A stretch of 64,000 nucleotides of DNA from Arcuatula senhousia (Eukaryota > Mollusca > Bivalvia > Mytilida > Mytilidae), in contig OZ020304.1 of assembly GCA_963971305.1 (NCBI GenBank), forward strand, positions 16,350,103 to 16,414,102, given 5' to 3'. Of this stretch, positions 12,830 through 25,324 are shown one piece after another; the stretch's first letter is position 1; each line of letters starts with the position of its first letter. The notes beneath the pieces are model-generated. The model did no database searches. It saw nothing but the letters and a program-made list of their open reading frames with translations, and was not told the DNA's origin. The translations under genes and the position numbers were made by a program.

Positions 12830-14905
12830 TAACCATATCTTATCAGCTCCGAAAAGTTTGTCAAATTTGTAATATACCTACACTCATATAGTCAATTAAC
12901 TCCTTAGCTAATCTGCTTTTTAAGTTTCCTACCCATAGCTTAGAAAGTTATAACTTCAAAAACTCAAATTCGTAACCTATCTGCCCTAAGCAAATCAACT
13001 CGGTAAGTTCCTGGCCATAGCGTATAAGCTTTGTAAATTGTCTGCTAACAGCTAATCAGCTTCGAACATTCCCTTTCTACAGATGATTTCCTTTGTAAGT
13101 TATCCTGCTACAACTATATTTAGCATTTAAAGCTTAATTCCTGATCACAACTATTCAGGTTCGTAAGACTCATACCCTCAGCTGTTAAGATTCCTTAGTT
13201 ACCTCCCACAGCTAGTAAGCTTCGTTAGTTAAGTGCCTACTGCTAATCAGCTTTGTTATTTGCCTGCCCACAGCTAGTGATCTTCGTTTCTTACTTGTCT
13301 ATTGCCAATCAGCTTTAATTGTAGTTTACCTGCCCACAGCTATTCTGTCAACAGCATCTTAGCTTTGAAAGTAACCTGCCAACAGTATATGAGTTTGTAA
13401 GTTACCTGCCTACTGGCTGCTAATCAGCTTTGTAATTTACCTACCCACAGCTACCGGTATTAATATTCGTTGGTTACTTGCCTACTGCTTATCAGCTTTG
13501 TATTTTAACTGCTCACAGCTAGTAATCTAAATTCTTCATTGGTTACTTGCTTATTGCTTATCAGCTTTGAAATTTACCTGCCTACTGCTTATCAGATTTG
13601 TAATTTACCTGCCTACTGCTAATCAGCTTTATAATTTACTTAGCTTTAGCCAAAAAGCTACGTAGAATACCTGCCCGCAGCTAATTAGCATCTAAAGGTT
13701 TCTGCAGCTATTCAGTTTCTCAAGTTACATGCCAACAGCTAAGTGATATAAGAAACATACGGGCTAACGGCTACCATTAGTTTTATAAGTAACCTGCCGA
13801 AACAGCTCATCTTATATTATTACCATTTCCTGCAAATAGCATCTCAGCTTTGAAAGTTACCCGACAACAGCATGGTAGCTTTGAAAGTAACCTGCCAACA
13901 GTATATGAGTTTGTAAGTTACCTGCCTACTGGCTGCTAATCAGCTTTGTAATTTACCTACCCACAGCTACCGGTATTAATCTTCGTTGGTTACTTGCCTA
14001 CTGCTTATCAGCTTTGTATTTTAACTGCTCACAGCTAGTAATCTAAATTCTTCGTTGGTTACTTGCTTATTGCTTATCAGCTTTGAAATTTACCTGCCTA
14101 CAGCTAATCAGCTTTATAATTTACTTAGCTTTAGCCAAAAAGCTACGTAGAATACCTGCCCGCAGCTAATTAGCATCTAAAGGTTTCTGCAGCTATTCAG
14201 TTTCTCAAGTTACCTGCCAACAGCTAAGTGATATAAGAAACATACCTGCTAACAGCTACCATTAGTTTTATAATAGAAAATAATGAGATGTGGAATAAGT
14301 GTACGCGACACAACCAACAATTAAACGGCAATTTAGAAAAACCACAATGGACAACCGCCAGCAGCCGTCAACGAGGCCATTTGGCACTGCCCGCGGTTCT
14401 GCAATTGGTCCATGGTCTAAATAAAATGCATATAAGTAACCTGCCGAAACAGCTCATCTTATATCATTACCATTTCCTGCCAATAGCATCTCAGCTTTGA
14501 AAGTTACCCGACAACAGCATGGTAGCTTTGTAAGTTACCTTCCAACATCATATTAGCTTTGTAAGTTACATGCAAACAGCTTATCAGCTTTGAAAGTTTC
14601 CTTTCTACAGCTAATCAGATTCTTAAGATACCTGCCCTCAGCAAAGCAGTTTCCTAAGTTACCTTCAAACAGTCATCAGTATGTAGATTACCAGCCAACA
14701 GCCAATCAGTTTTGTAGTCTTCCTTGAAATAAATAATCAGCTTTGTATAGTGATCTGCTCACAAAAATAAATAGTTACCAGCTTTTTTAGTTATCTGCCT
14801 ACAACTCCCCTAGTTACAAGTTACCTGTTCGTAGATATTCAGGTTCAAAAGTTGCCTGCTCACAGCTATATTTAGCAAAGCAAGTTATCTGCCCATATAT
14901 TTCGT
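12830..14905 (+). repeat. Degenerate ~30-bp tandem array with ~516-bp higher-order duplication
   Basis: Dozens of imperfect copies of a unit containing CAGCTAATCAGCTTTG and TAAGTTACCTGCC follow one another. On top of this a block is duplicated: the stretch with CAACAGTATATGAGTTTG at about 13380 recurs at about 13896, an offset of 516 bases, and includes the same idiosyncratic CTACCGGTATTAAT variant. A third partial register (CATCTCAGCTTTGAAAG) recurs at 13840 and 14488, the larger offset being explained by the insertion at 14274-14430. No coding potential is evident. Confidence 0.85.
14274..14430 (+). mobile_element. 157-bp insertion (family C) with TATAA target duplication
   Basis: Comparison with the uninterrupted duplicate at about 13777-13790 shows that TTTTATAAGTAACC has been split by 157 bases, leaving TATAA on both sides (14269-14273 and 14431-14435). 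The insert begins TAGAAAATAATGAGATGTGG and contains GGACAACCGCCAGCAGCC. Related copies lie at 38528-38640 (+) and, as a head fragment, at 2673-2709 (-). It has no terminal inverted repeats that I can see, and its class is unknown. Confidence 0.75.
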
Positions 14906-15284
14906 AAATAGTCGCGTGAACCAGTCCATGCATATTATTTCTGTGGCTCCCCATAAACACTTTGTTTCCGCCAAAATAAACTACCAAAAAAATCAAATCA
15001 TTCTATATTTCATAGTTCTCAGGGGCGTAGCTGCCTATACGCAAATACGCACTTGCGTACTTTCGGAAAAAGTACCAAAAATTTTAATATGTGCTTTTTT
15101 TAAGATTACAACATAAATGTCTTTATGCAACGGGTGATAAATCCTTTTTCATACATAATGATAATGTAATAAACTTAATAAAGTAATCCACGGCACCATT
15201 AATTCCGGATTTTTTTGTATCTTTTCCGTATACCTTTACGTTTTACTTTTTAAAAGAAAAGTTTGAGAATTCACAAAATTTAAA

Positions 15285-15513
15285 ATGGCTTCATCATCGT
15301 CGATGAGCCTTAGTGACTCGCAAGGTTTGTCAACACCAATCCATACAGTACCCAGATATATTAAAGACTGGGCATCGTTCCTTGACGGACGATGACAAGA
15401 ACAAAGTCCTAACTTTGAGATGGGAAACTCCGAAAGTGTTCACCAATACAATTTTCCAGCCAGGTATATATTATTTATATGATGTAATCATTAATAATAT
15501 GATTTTTTTTTAA
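15285..15513 (+). pseudogene. Putative hAT transposase N-terminal remnant
   Basis: An ATG at 15285 in a plausible context (AAAATGGCTTC) opens a frame that stops at about 15395. The overlapping frame from 15313 reads PDILKTGHRSLTDDDKNKVL followed by a W and P-containing stretch. That resembles the PDI..L....L.DEEK...L...W.P motif at the beginning of many hAT transposases. A single frame switch would join the two, so this looks like a decayed first coding block. The similarity is from memory of the motif and is only moderate. Confidence 0.4.
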
Positions 15514-15760
15514 ATCTTTAATAAACAGTCTCTCTACTTGTCTTGGCTAAAATGAATAGTCCATCTCTTTGTTTGAATAGTCATCCGTCTTAATTATTTT
15601 TTACCAACATCTTAATCAAATAAACAGCTATAACTCCGTCTACAAGTCCATCGGTCCGTCCGTCCATTATTCTGTTGGAGTTCAGTCCCTCCAATGAAAC
15701 AAGTCTGCATAAGATGATATATAAATAACAACAAAGTTCCAGACAATAAATTTAGCTATG

Positions 15761-15780
15761 TCTGACGCGCGTTTCGTCAA
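15761..15780 (-). ncRNA. Truncated hammerhead ribozyme motif inside the hAT element
   Basis: Read on the - strand, GACGAAACGCGCGTCAGAC matches the 3' half of the hammerhead repeats at 25.7-26.4 kb, preceded by the same conserved ACAACAAAGTTCCAGACAAT context (+ strand, from about 15729). The CUGAUGA box and stem II strand are absent, so it cannot cleave. Confidence 0.5.
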
Positions 15781-16526
15781 AAAGCGTTTTCTCTCTAAAT
15801 CCCTAAACACTATAATCATTTCTATATTCTTGTGCGAAGTCGTTTGTGTTGTGTATAAGATTCTTATATACAAAAAATTATTAAACAGAAGTGGTTAGAG
15901 AATATATAGTTTTTTTGTCTGTTGGTTCGTCCGTCCATCCATCCGTCCGCGGTACTTCAGTCACTTGAAGTTTACTTTTGCGTTTAAGCTGATCATCGCA
16001 TACATATCAATACAAGGATCGCGATTTCAAAATGCAATAAAAATTTCGCTTCCATCGACAAGGTTCCGGATGTGACAAATGTGTAAAAATGATTTGCGCC
16101 CGTTTTGCTGCTCAAACGTCGCCCGGGCCGTTGTGGAAGCAATTCATCGGACAGTCACACCTTCAAAGGAATTTGATTTTTGCAGGTTTTTTTTTTCTGT
16201 AGGTGCCACCAAGGATTTTGTTGCTTGAATCCTTATTCTTTTGATTTGACAAATTTTTCCAAAGTTTATTCTGGATACAAATAAGGTTATGTTTTAGTGT
16301 TCATATTTTGTGGGACAAAATTTAATATAGATAATGATTTTCATTCATGTCATGATATACATCCATGTACATGGTACAGCTCTCCAAGAAATGGTTCTAA
16401 ATTACTCAATTTCGCTAAAATCCTGTAGCTTCCAGCCCCCCGGACCCCCCATCAACGCCTTGCCCTGGACCCATTCCGCTCAGTTATGCGTAGAATAAAA
16501 ATAGGTCTAGCTACGCCCCTGGTTCT

Positions 16527-17487
16527 AATCTACTAGTATATTAAAATTGCATAATAGTATTATACACGACTATATACGAGCAAGTCTGTACAATGTGTAG
16601 CTGCTTTACCCAGCTAGCCATCTTATCTTACACAATTTATAAAGTGTTTTAAAATCTATATATGCTAACAACTTGTTAGTGGACAATTTTTCGATTCAGC
16701 ACTACCAAATTGGAACCAGTTTAGACTTTTCGTGTCAACTATGCAATCCAATATAGTTTTTATCGCCCTATTGACCACGTATGACTAGCTGTGTAATGAA
16801 CGATATAGAATGTTAAAGTCAATGAAATCGGGCTCCATTGTTGGGTTGACAAACGTTTGAATGCACTTCTACCGATTTGACAGATGGCTTGGTTTCAAGT
16901 TAATTACATTTTTCTCTTGACGACCTTCGGGTTTTCCTTCCATGCAACTAGTATTTATAAAGGTAAATATTCCTGGCTGCAATTCCTTCAATTATAATGT
17001 ATGCTCTATAATTTCTGGTAAACACCCTTTGAAGTTTAAAGTGCAGTTTATCGCCCATTAATTTAGTAGTTAGTATTTGTTTTAGTCCTTATAGGTGAAT
17101 ATGCATTCAGACAAAATACAATTACCAAACATAATGCTAAATTTTACAGCCTCGTTTTATTTTTTAGGTGAAGGCAACATCTCAGGACTCCGATTGAAGA
17201 ATAAAGACTAAAGCCTTGCCAACAGTCGGTATAAGTTATAAATTGTAATCACAGTGGCCAGACTTCGATCTGGAGTTGCCTCCTTTGACGAATGTTAAGC
17301 TATCAGCTTGAACTCTGTGCGCTCTTTTGATTAATTGGTGTTTGTGTTTAGGAAATAGGTGCATGAACCGACTCGTTGACCCGTTTTCGCCTTTGGAGCT
17401 GGTCTATTAATTTGTCTTTGAATACACTTCCTGCAATGATTTGGTAGATTGGTCATTTGTTATCAAATGACATTTGGGATATTTTTC
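16527..17487. other. Non-coding interval
   Basis: No gene, RNA or repeat could be recognised between the hAT-like element and the SINE that follows. Confidence 0.5.
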
Positions 17488-17502
17488 ACTTTCCTTGTAA
17501 TA

Positions 17503-17978
17503 GTGAGTGAGTGAGTGAGTGAGTGAGTTGGTGTTTTACGCCCGTACAATGCTATATAGGTTATTCAAAGGCGATGAACATGAAAAGGATGATAAAAAAT
17601 GAACATGAAATGATGATGATAAATGAAACGTGGGGGTGGGGTAGGAACAGTATATTTGAGACCACAGGAAAAGGGGAGAGGTGCGTAGGGGCCAAACATT
17701 TAGCCTATGTGGTGCACTTCTTGCGGTCCACAAATGGGTATTTTACGTGCATGAAGCGTGACACTCTCGACACACATTGACCGACTATGGTCAGCGGTCA
17801 GGGTTTCCGTATTATAGACCTGACAACCCCTGTGGACGAGGGCCACCATATTCAGCCACCTAGAATACACATCTTGGTCGCTCTGTGGGCTGAGCACTAA
17901 CTCCCAAGACCCTGAATCGCCTCTTACGACAAGCAAGGCTCTGCTACGGGCATATTTGCCTCCCGGGCCCCGCACGGG
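17503..17978 (-). mobile_element. SINE copy (family A, ACTC-tailed subfamily) with target duplication
   Basis: On the - strand the copy begins CCCGTGCGGGGCCCGGGAGG, includes CCCTGACCGCTGACCATAG and ends CGGGCGTAAAACACCAACTC followed by an (ACTC)n tail, seen on + as (GAGT)n at 17502-17529. The flanks hold a near-perfect duplication: ACTTTCCTTGTAATA at 17488-17502 and ACTTCCCTGTAATA at 17979-17992. Long target duplication plus simple-repeat tail indicates LINE-assisted retroposition. The 85- and 91-residue open frames here are incidental. Confidence 0.85.
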
Positions 17979-17992
17979 ACTTCCCTGTAATA

Positions 17993-20900
17993 AAATTTAC
18001 ATATAATGAGAAAGTTGTCTGACATAGACAACGCATATTGTGTTCAATGCTACCAACACAAACAATGAGAATTAAAAGATAGTGTAACAATATGGAAACT
18101 GATATCTTACATTTTCGTTAGTGAGAAAAACAAGAACTAGATTCGACACGAAATAAAACTATAACAGAATTCTAAATATAAATGCTCTGATTAGGACCAT
18201 TAAAACAACAATTTTGTAAAATTTTCTTTTTTATTCTATTTAATTTTGATTAAAAAACCTTTTTAAGTACCCACTTGGTTCTATAAGAAGAAGTTCCCAC
18301 AGGAACACATTGCTGTTTGACAAAGTATGTCAAGGAATAAAACCATAATGATACCATTTAAGGTTGCATATCACAGTTACAGACAGCAGATACCACCGTG
18401 TCATTCTGCACACCCCCTGGTGTGTCATAAGCTATAAATAGCCCTATCCGTCCTAGAAGATGTATCTAAACATCTCACAAGGATGACATCAGTCACTGTA
18501 GGGCAGCTCAGATTTTCTGGTGGCAATTACGGAGTAAATTATTCTCCAAATACGATCGGGTTTTAAGATTACGCTTCTTCGGTCCTAGTCTTTGTAATAT
18601 CTATTAACCCTGCGCTCTGTGTGTCGTCTTTATCTGTCAATTGTGTACCCTGTTAATTTGTAAAAGCTACAATTAAGTGATGTGTCTGTTGTTCGGCTTG
18701 TCAGGGACGTTGCATTCTTTAATGGAAGTCTTTCAAGATAATTTGTCTCGGTATAAAAGAATGGTAGATGGCCGTAGGCGAAGTTTGTCTGTTCGATTTC
18801 ACAAGACCTAAGCACACCTGTGAGAATGAGATATCTTTCTCAATTAGCCTGGACATTTAGCATGCATTTCTATTCCGCTTTGCCTCCCGCCCTATAATTT
18901 ATTTTAAATTCCAGCAGAATTCATTAACGTCCTAAGACAAGCCTTTCCGCCCCAAACGAAAAACGAATATCTTTCAAATATGATGGAATCTATTAATGGC
19001 GTATTACTTTTAAGATTGAAAGATAACAATTTAGGTTTGAAATGTGAATTTCAAATTATTTGTAATTAAAGCGTGTATGAAACATAATTTGGATTATATT
19101 TCAATGGAATTGGGAATGTAATGCACATCTTTAGCGACATATTGAGTGTGACTTTGATGTTTTCCTAATGGATTAAGTTAATGCGAAGAACTTGATGCTC
19201 GGAACTTGAGAAATATGACATATGCAGGCCCGCCTTATTGTTTATAGACGGCGGTCAACGAAGGCCCTGAATGTTGGCGATAAATGACAAAATATTGAAT
19301 TATCACGAACATTTGGCATAGAAGAGCAAGAAGGTGACAATATTATTTCGTTAAATCCAGTTCTGCAAGATATTAATGTAGGAATGCTAAAAATGCAGAA
19401 CTATATACATGTTCGATTAATAACTTCCAAAATAAGGAATGGTCGCTGTACATTCGATTTATTTTCTATTGTTTAATGAACCATTTTGTTAAATGTCAAG
19501 ATTACCCAGTTTGGTTATATGCATGCCAAGATAAAAAAAAATGGGGTATGCTACAGTTTATGTTTGTCTAAACTCAGCCCATGCAAACAAACAAAAAACA
19601 ATAGTAACAAAACAGATAACAAACAACAACAACAAAACCAAAACAGATACATATAAATCAAAACGAACATAAAACAACAAGCAAAAACAAAAAGGACAAA
19701 AACAAACATGTTATATTAGTTAGTTATTGCTTTACTGCCTAGCAGCAGCACAAATTCGGATAAATCAGAAGGTGGACATGAAATGAGTGATACAATTACA
19801 TGTAGTTTGAGTGGGATGTGGACACAAGGCTAATGTATTTTTGTACTTCGTTGTGTTTTGTAGTTTGCCTTATTGTGTTTTCATTGTTTTTATATTTGCA
19901 ATGTAAAACAAATACCAATTAGCAAAAACAAAAACAAAAATGTATATAAACACAGACATTACCGATATTAAAGTAGACTTATTTTTGTCCATATATAGAT
20001 GCATCTACCTTAAAAAATAGTGTAGTCGTAAAAAAAATATTTAAATAATTAATTTCCATATTTGTGATTATTTAAACAAGATGGCTATGATTTAATGAGC
20101 TACAGGACACTACACTTTAAACAGATTGAAAACGAAAATTGTCATTTCGAATACAACTATTATTTTCTATCTTTCACATGCGGTGAGCTTAATAATTACA
20201 AAATACTGATTATTCAAAAAGCAAATGATTCGAACTGAATCAACATTCATACTGCTTATATTACAGAATATGTTTACATGCGACACATTTTCATTTAAAT
20301 ATGTTTAACTTATAAAACCGGTGCCTACTAAGAGAGTGGAGTAAATTTAGAGCTCATATGGACGTGCTGTGGAGTTTATTAACGTTTATGTACAGGCATG
20401 AACCTCTTGTAAGAAATCTGTCAAATTTAATCCTCAATTTATCATCTGTCCCCTATTTAAAATAAATTTTGAATTATATTTAATTGATTTATCAACATCC
20501 ATATGCAATTTTGTGTCCCTTCATCTAGAAATTCAACGATGCGAGTCCTTCACGCTGTAGGATTCTTCGCGTATAACGTTACAACAGCACGGTACCCTTT
20601 ATACCATCCCAGCACTTGTAATGGATACGGTTATAATCGTGTATCAAAACTTTGACAAGGCTTTTATCACGCAAATCAAAATAATACTAGGGATTATTTT
20701 TGATATTTATTCCGAACCTAAACTGCGCGGAGACGTTTCCGTTTTGGTTGTTCTCAGTCACAAACCAATCCGTCACTGCTGGAAACACGACCAAGTAGAA
20801 CTTAGCTGACAGTTTCACAATTGGAAACGAATTAAAAAATAAATGTGTTGAGTTATTTAATTCAAGAAGAGGACATTATAATTTAATTTAGAGTACAATA

Positions 20901-23084
20901 AATTTGAGTAATATGATATTGCCTTTTTCATTGAAATCATAGGTTAAATTCGGGATACTAGTTTTCTTCTCAAATTTTCTCAATCCATTTTACGAGACAA
21001 CGCAAATAACTTGATATTTTACACGTACAAAACAAGATTTCTTGTGGTGCTTGCATAAGTCTCAAGTTTATTTTCACTTTTTGTATATATTTTTTATGTA
21101 ATTACTCGGACAGAGTTGTATAACTGCCTGCAAAACAATTGTATAATATTCAATGTTTATATAAAGGCGCTTTTATAACCTAATAGAACAGGCTCATGGC
21201 AGTTGTGTTGCAGCTCGAAAAGCTTTCTCGTTATATCATCTTAACATTTTTGGAGAAGGGTAACTGTTTCTTATCTTTTAAATTGTCATAAATTTGTCCT
21301 TTGAAACCAGGACTGGTTCTTCTGTCAGCTTTCATGGCTTTTATGTTTGTTTCTAAACACGGAATAGTTTCTTGATTGATGACTGTTTATAAAATAATTA
21401 TTACAATTAACTTAAAATTCACGCCAACTAGATAATTGCATGATTTAGGTTTTGTATTGAAATAACAATGTCTAAATCTAATGGATATTTTCTTAAAGAA
21501 CTTGTCGTCTAAAGATGTATTTGTTCTAGTAGAGATCCGTTGAAAATTAGGTTTAATTTACCAGGGAACGACATCGAAAGCATGCTAAAAACGGGAAGAT
21601 TTTCCGCACGCTAATGTTCATCCGGAATATGTTTCCTGAATTGTTTTTGTTCTTATAAGATTTAATGATCATATTCTATATTTTATCAATTAGGCCAATT
21701 TCTCGCAAAGTTGAAGAATTCAATCCACACGCAAACAAGGGATTCAAAAATGAAAAATTAACTACTCTTTCAGCAATTATTAAAAATGACAAAAGAAGTA
21801 TTTTTTGTAATTAAAATTAATATTATGTCTCTATAAAATAGTTTAGAAATAAATCTAATTTCTTAATAAAGTTGTTTAAGTCCATAAAATAATAAAAGAC
21901 TAAAACAAAAACAAAAACCCAAATATTATAAATAAAAGAACTCGAATATTGGGTGTAAGTTTCCCATTTGTGTCACAGCTTCGCTATGATGTCAAAAAGT
22001 AGCGTTTGTAGAACCTTTGTTTTAATTCATAACCAATCTTAGACGCACGAAAGCGTAGAAAATGTAGTATTATTTAAAAAAGAAGTCTACCAGTGAGATT
22101 TTGAATTATTCATAATCTGCTATAAGAGCTAACAATCCACACGGTCGTTACTTAAGAACCATTCAAAAATAATGTGAGTAACTATCATTTGGCGATCATT
22201 ACAATGACGACCCTATTTACAATTGTCACTTAATTCACATTGTTGTAGATCCCGGCGAGGTCGGGTTGGTGTGTATTATTTTCTCTGCTGTTTCACGGCA
22301 TGGGTTACTTTAAATAGGATTAGTGTCACTATTGGTCAATACTAGTGTCAGGACGGCCATGCTGAGATAATAGGGTATTATGGGATACCTAAGGTTTTGT
22401 AGCACTTCCGGCAATATATGCAAACAAACAAATAATTCGTTCCAAACTAATAGACGCAGAAATAGAATTATGATTTGTTCTTAATACGTTTAAGACACAA
22501 CAATTAAGACAAATCATTGAGGTTTTCAAAGACACAGATTGTCTTTTCATTTTCTAAAGTCTTTACTTTTCAGAACCCCTTCGATCTTTTAATACTAAAA
22601 TCACGACTTGTGCAAAACAAAAGTTAATAGGGTTGAAACATTGATGGGTTTAAAAAATATTGCAACTCCTGTTTTAAAATATATATTATTACTATCCCTT
22701 AAATGTCTTACGACCGTGTTGTGTTTTTTTTAATACTACCGGACCATAAGATCTCAATGGAAGAGGAAATAAAGTCTGGTGCAACAAAACTAGTTTAACA
22801 CGTCATTTTGTTCTAAGTAACTGCAGCAAGTTTGGACCATTGCGATCTTCAATCTTTACCGGATTCATTGCCCTATGTTGTTTTTTTTTCATCCACGACA
22901 AATCAGATTATCCACCCAGTTCGACCGGTTTTTTTATTTGTATCTTTGTTCAGATGTAAAGCTGTTGTCTCATCAACATTAGTTAAAGCCTATTAAACCG
23001 GCTTGACATAGTTTACTAAGATCTTATATAGATATTCAATATTTAAGAACGTCACTTTGCTCTTGGTATCAACTTAGAAGTAGA
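17993..23084. other. Non-coding interval
   Basis: No gene is supported. An A/C-rich simple stretch (AAACAAAC-type) lies at about 19585-19710. Two relatively complex, repeat-free stretches at 18.4-19.3 kb and 22.1-22.4 kb stand out against the AT-rich surroundings and are candidates for conserved regulatory DNA, but only comparison with another species could show it. Confidence 0.45.
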
Positions 23085-23230
23085 TAGGTTCCGATAGGGC
23101 ATCTGAATGTCAAAAGTCCGAAAGATCAAAAACAAAACCAGTTAACACAAGCGAGACCAGCACAAAGAAACAGACAAAATTGAATATCAAAGCGAACTCG
23201 AGTCAAAACGGGAATGATCACAGTCATTCC
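23085..23230 (+). repeat. Dispersed repeat family B, partial copy
   Basis: The stretch with AAAGTCCGAAAGATC, AAACCAGTTAACACAAGCGAG and CTCGAGTCAAAACG matches the fuller copy at 25050-25290. Related copies lie at about 33090, 33835, 34605 and 35625, and reversed at 41935-42150. The class is unknown. Confidence 0.6.
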
Positions 23231-23521
23231 CAAGGGATAGAACTTAAAATAAGACTGAAACCTTTGCCAGAGACTTATCTAGCCCTTTGGAACTTAGTTA
23301 TACAAGTGTTGTCAGGCTTCATATTTTTAAAGGTAAAATTCCACTTTCAGTATGAAAATTTGTTGTTAGCAGCATTCATAATAGGTAAAAAAAATAGTAC
23401 CCGACCTATTTAACGTACAAACCAAAGCGCACCTTTGTATGGTCAAGTCAAGTCAGTTTTTATTTCTTGAAATTTTTCTATCACAATAAGTGAGCATACA
23501 GTTATCACTCTAGTTGGTGTG

Positions 23522-23611
23522 TGACCCGATGGTTTTTTTCCCGAAAAAGTAAGGTCACCAAGGTCACCAGGGGGTGACTTTACTTTTCGAGGGGAAATAA
23601 ATGCCGGGTCA
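23522..23611. repeat. Imperfect hairpin (inverted repeat)
   Basis: The left arm TGACCCG...CCCGAAAAAGTAAGGTCACC and the right arm GGGTGACTTTACTTTTCGAG...CGGGTCA pair over most of their length, with a short AGGTCACCA centre. It could be a small fold-back element. No flanking duplication was identified. Confidence 0.6.
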
Positions 23612-25049
23612 ATATTTAATTGAATATTAAATTTTGAAACATATTTTGGACATTTTTACCTTTTTTCATTGGAAAAAATACAACTCATACAATGTTGAAG
23701 AAAAACGTGCAAAATCCTTACCATGCGACCCAACGATTTCTGGTCGACCAAGTGAAATATCACACGCCACGTGACCGCGTTTAAGCACATCACTATGAGT
23801 ATATATTATTTTCATATTCCAGTGACTTAAATTAATTAATTGATTAAAAAGCCTATCAGCGGCTGCAAAATTATTGATAATATTCACGGTTTGACGTGAG
23901 CTGCGTTGCTGGTTTCTATATCCACGTGACACAATACCTTATTCTTAGTCGACCTTGGAAGTATACATACACTTTAGTCAAATAGGACCAAATGCATTTG
24001 CAGAAACAAGTTCATATAGGTTTTATGGAAGCCTCTTGTTCTCTCTTTCAATGTAACAGCTAAGAAGGGACGCATTGAAATTGTGTTTTTTTCCTAAGGA
24101 TGTAATTTCATGAATTGTTTTAAAATATTTTCGTATGAAACAACTTTTCCAATAGAAAATTTACTGTGCGTGCTACTCATTGTTTTACTAAAACAAATCT
24201 CATTAATTTGTTGTTTCACAGTTGTCTCTGTTGTTTGTATTCTTTCTGAACCCCTTCGGCTGTTTGTTGATTATTGGAAATTTTCTTGTAAATTATATGC
24301 AGTCCTTTATTTCGTAACTGTATGTCAAACGACCGAGCCTACATATTCGCGTCATAGAAGGACGCATGTCCACGTAAAAGTGACTTGATCAAAAACTGTC
24401 CACCTGCTTAATGATCGCTAATGACCTACTTGTTAATTGCTAAAGGTTTTAAAAGTTTTTGTTTTTACTTTGAGTTTTTTCCTTGAACACATTTGTTAAA
24501 ACTCTAACTCGAACACTGCATGGTTTCTAGACCATAAACGTTCAACCAACTTATTGGTCAAGTATCCATTGCTTGCTTTAAACAAATCATGCATATATAG
24601 CATGCACAGATGAAGAATATGTGTCATGTTTTTTTCTTTGCAATTAGTATTTACAGGAGATTGACAAGAGTGACGAACGATACTCTGCACAGAAAACAGC
24701 TTATGAAACACTGACCTATATTCTAGGTAGGTCAAATAAACAAAAAAAGCGCTTTCGAGGTATGCAAATTGCAAATTTCTGAAGGTGGGATAATTTAATA
24801 GGTATATCACCTAGATATCTAAGAATATAGCGCAATATTATGTTATGTATTATTACAACATCAAGATCAAGTCTCATATAAGATTCTAATCTTCCTTTTT
24901 GAAAAAAAAGATACATATAGGCCATGCTGAATTTGTAACTGCCTCCCGTAAATGTCAAAAATCGTGACGCCACTTTTAAATATAAGCATTCTGTCTTTAT
25001 ATTATAGATAAGGGAGACCTATTCAAGCAACCATGTTGAAATTATTATT
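23612..25049. other. Non-coding interval
   Basis: Several open frames of 80-104 codons occur on both strands, but none shows a recognisable domain or splice context. I see no gene here. Confidence 0.45.
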
Positions 25050-25290
25050 AACGAATGAAAGGAGCAGAGGCACAAGTCCGAAAGGGCATAGACAAAACCA
25101 GTTAACACCAACGAGAACGGGACAAAAAACAGACAGCATGCAAAACACAGAAACACAAAAAACTACTAAATAATAATAAACAACCCGAACTCTGGTCGTA
25201 ACGAGAGTGAACTCAGGTGCCCCGGAAGAGTAAGCAGTTCCTGGTTGCTATAGCACACCCGTCGCCTTGCTAACAGTCAATACAGTGTAT
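25050..25290 (+). repeat. Dispersed repeat family B, long copy
   Basis: The copy includes GTCCGAAAGGGCATAGAC, AACCAGTTAACACCAACGAG, GAGAGTGAACTCAGGTGCCC and TAGCACACCCGTCGCCTTGC. The same landmarks occur in reverse order and strand at 41935-42150. It adjoins the reverse-transcriptase remnant at 25325 and could be the far end of that retroelement, but the arrangement differs at the 42-kb site. Confidence 0.65.
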
Positions 25291-25324
25291 CATATCTGAT
25301 GAAAGAAGACAAAATAAAACCTTA

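Larger units (their letters stand above)
15020..16521 (+). mobile_element. hAT-like DNA transposon, degraded
   Basis: Terminal inverted repeats CAGGGGCGTAGCT (15020-15032) and AGCTACGCCCCTG (16509-16521) bound 1,502 bp. The flanks carry the 5-bp direct repeat GTTCT (15015-15019 and 16522-16526). CAGGGGCGTAGC-type ends with short duplications fit hAT families, including those with 5-bp duplications. Near the left end a fragment resembles the start of a hAT transposase. A partial hammerhead-bearing repeat is present inside at 15713-15790. No intact transposase remains. Confidence 0.75.

Noticed and set aside
18400..22400. Conserved enhancers in the repeat-poor stretches between the Zic genes
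   Set aside because: Complexity alone is not evidence; without a second species no specific regulatory element can be called.
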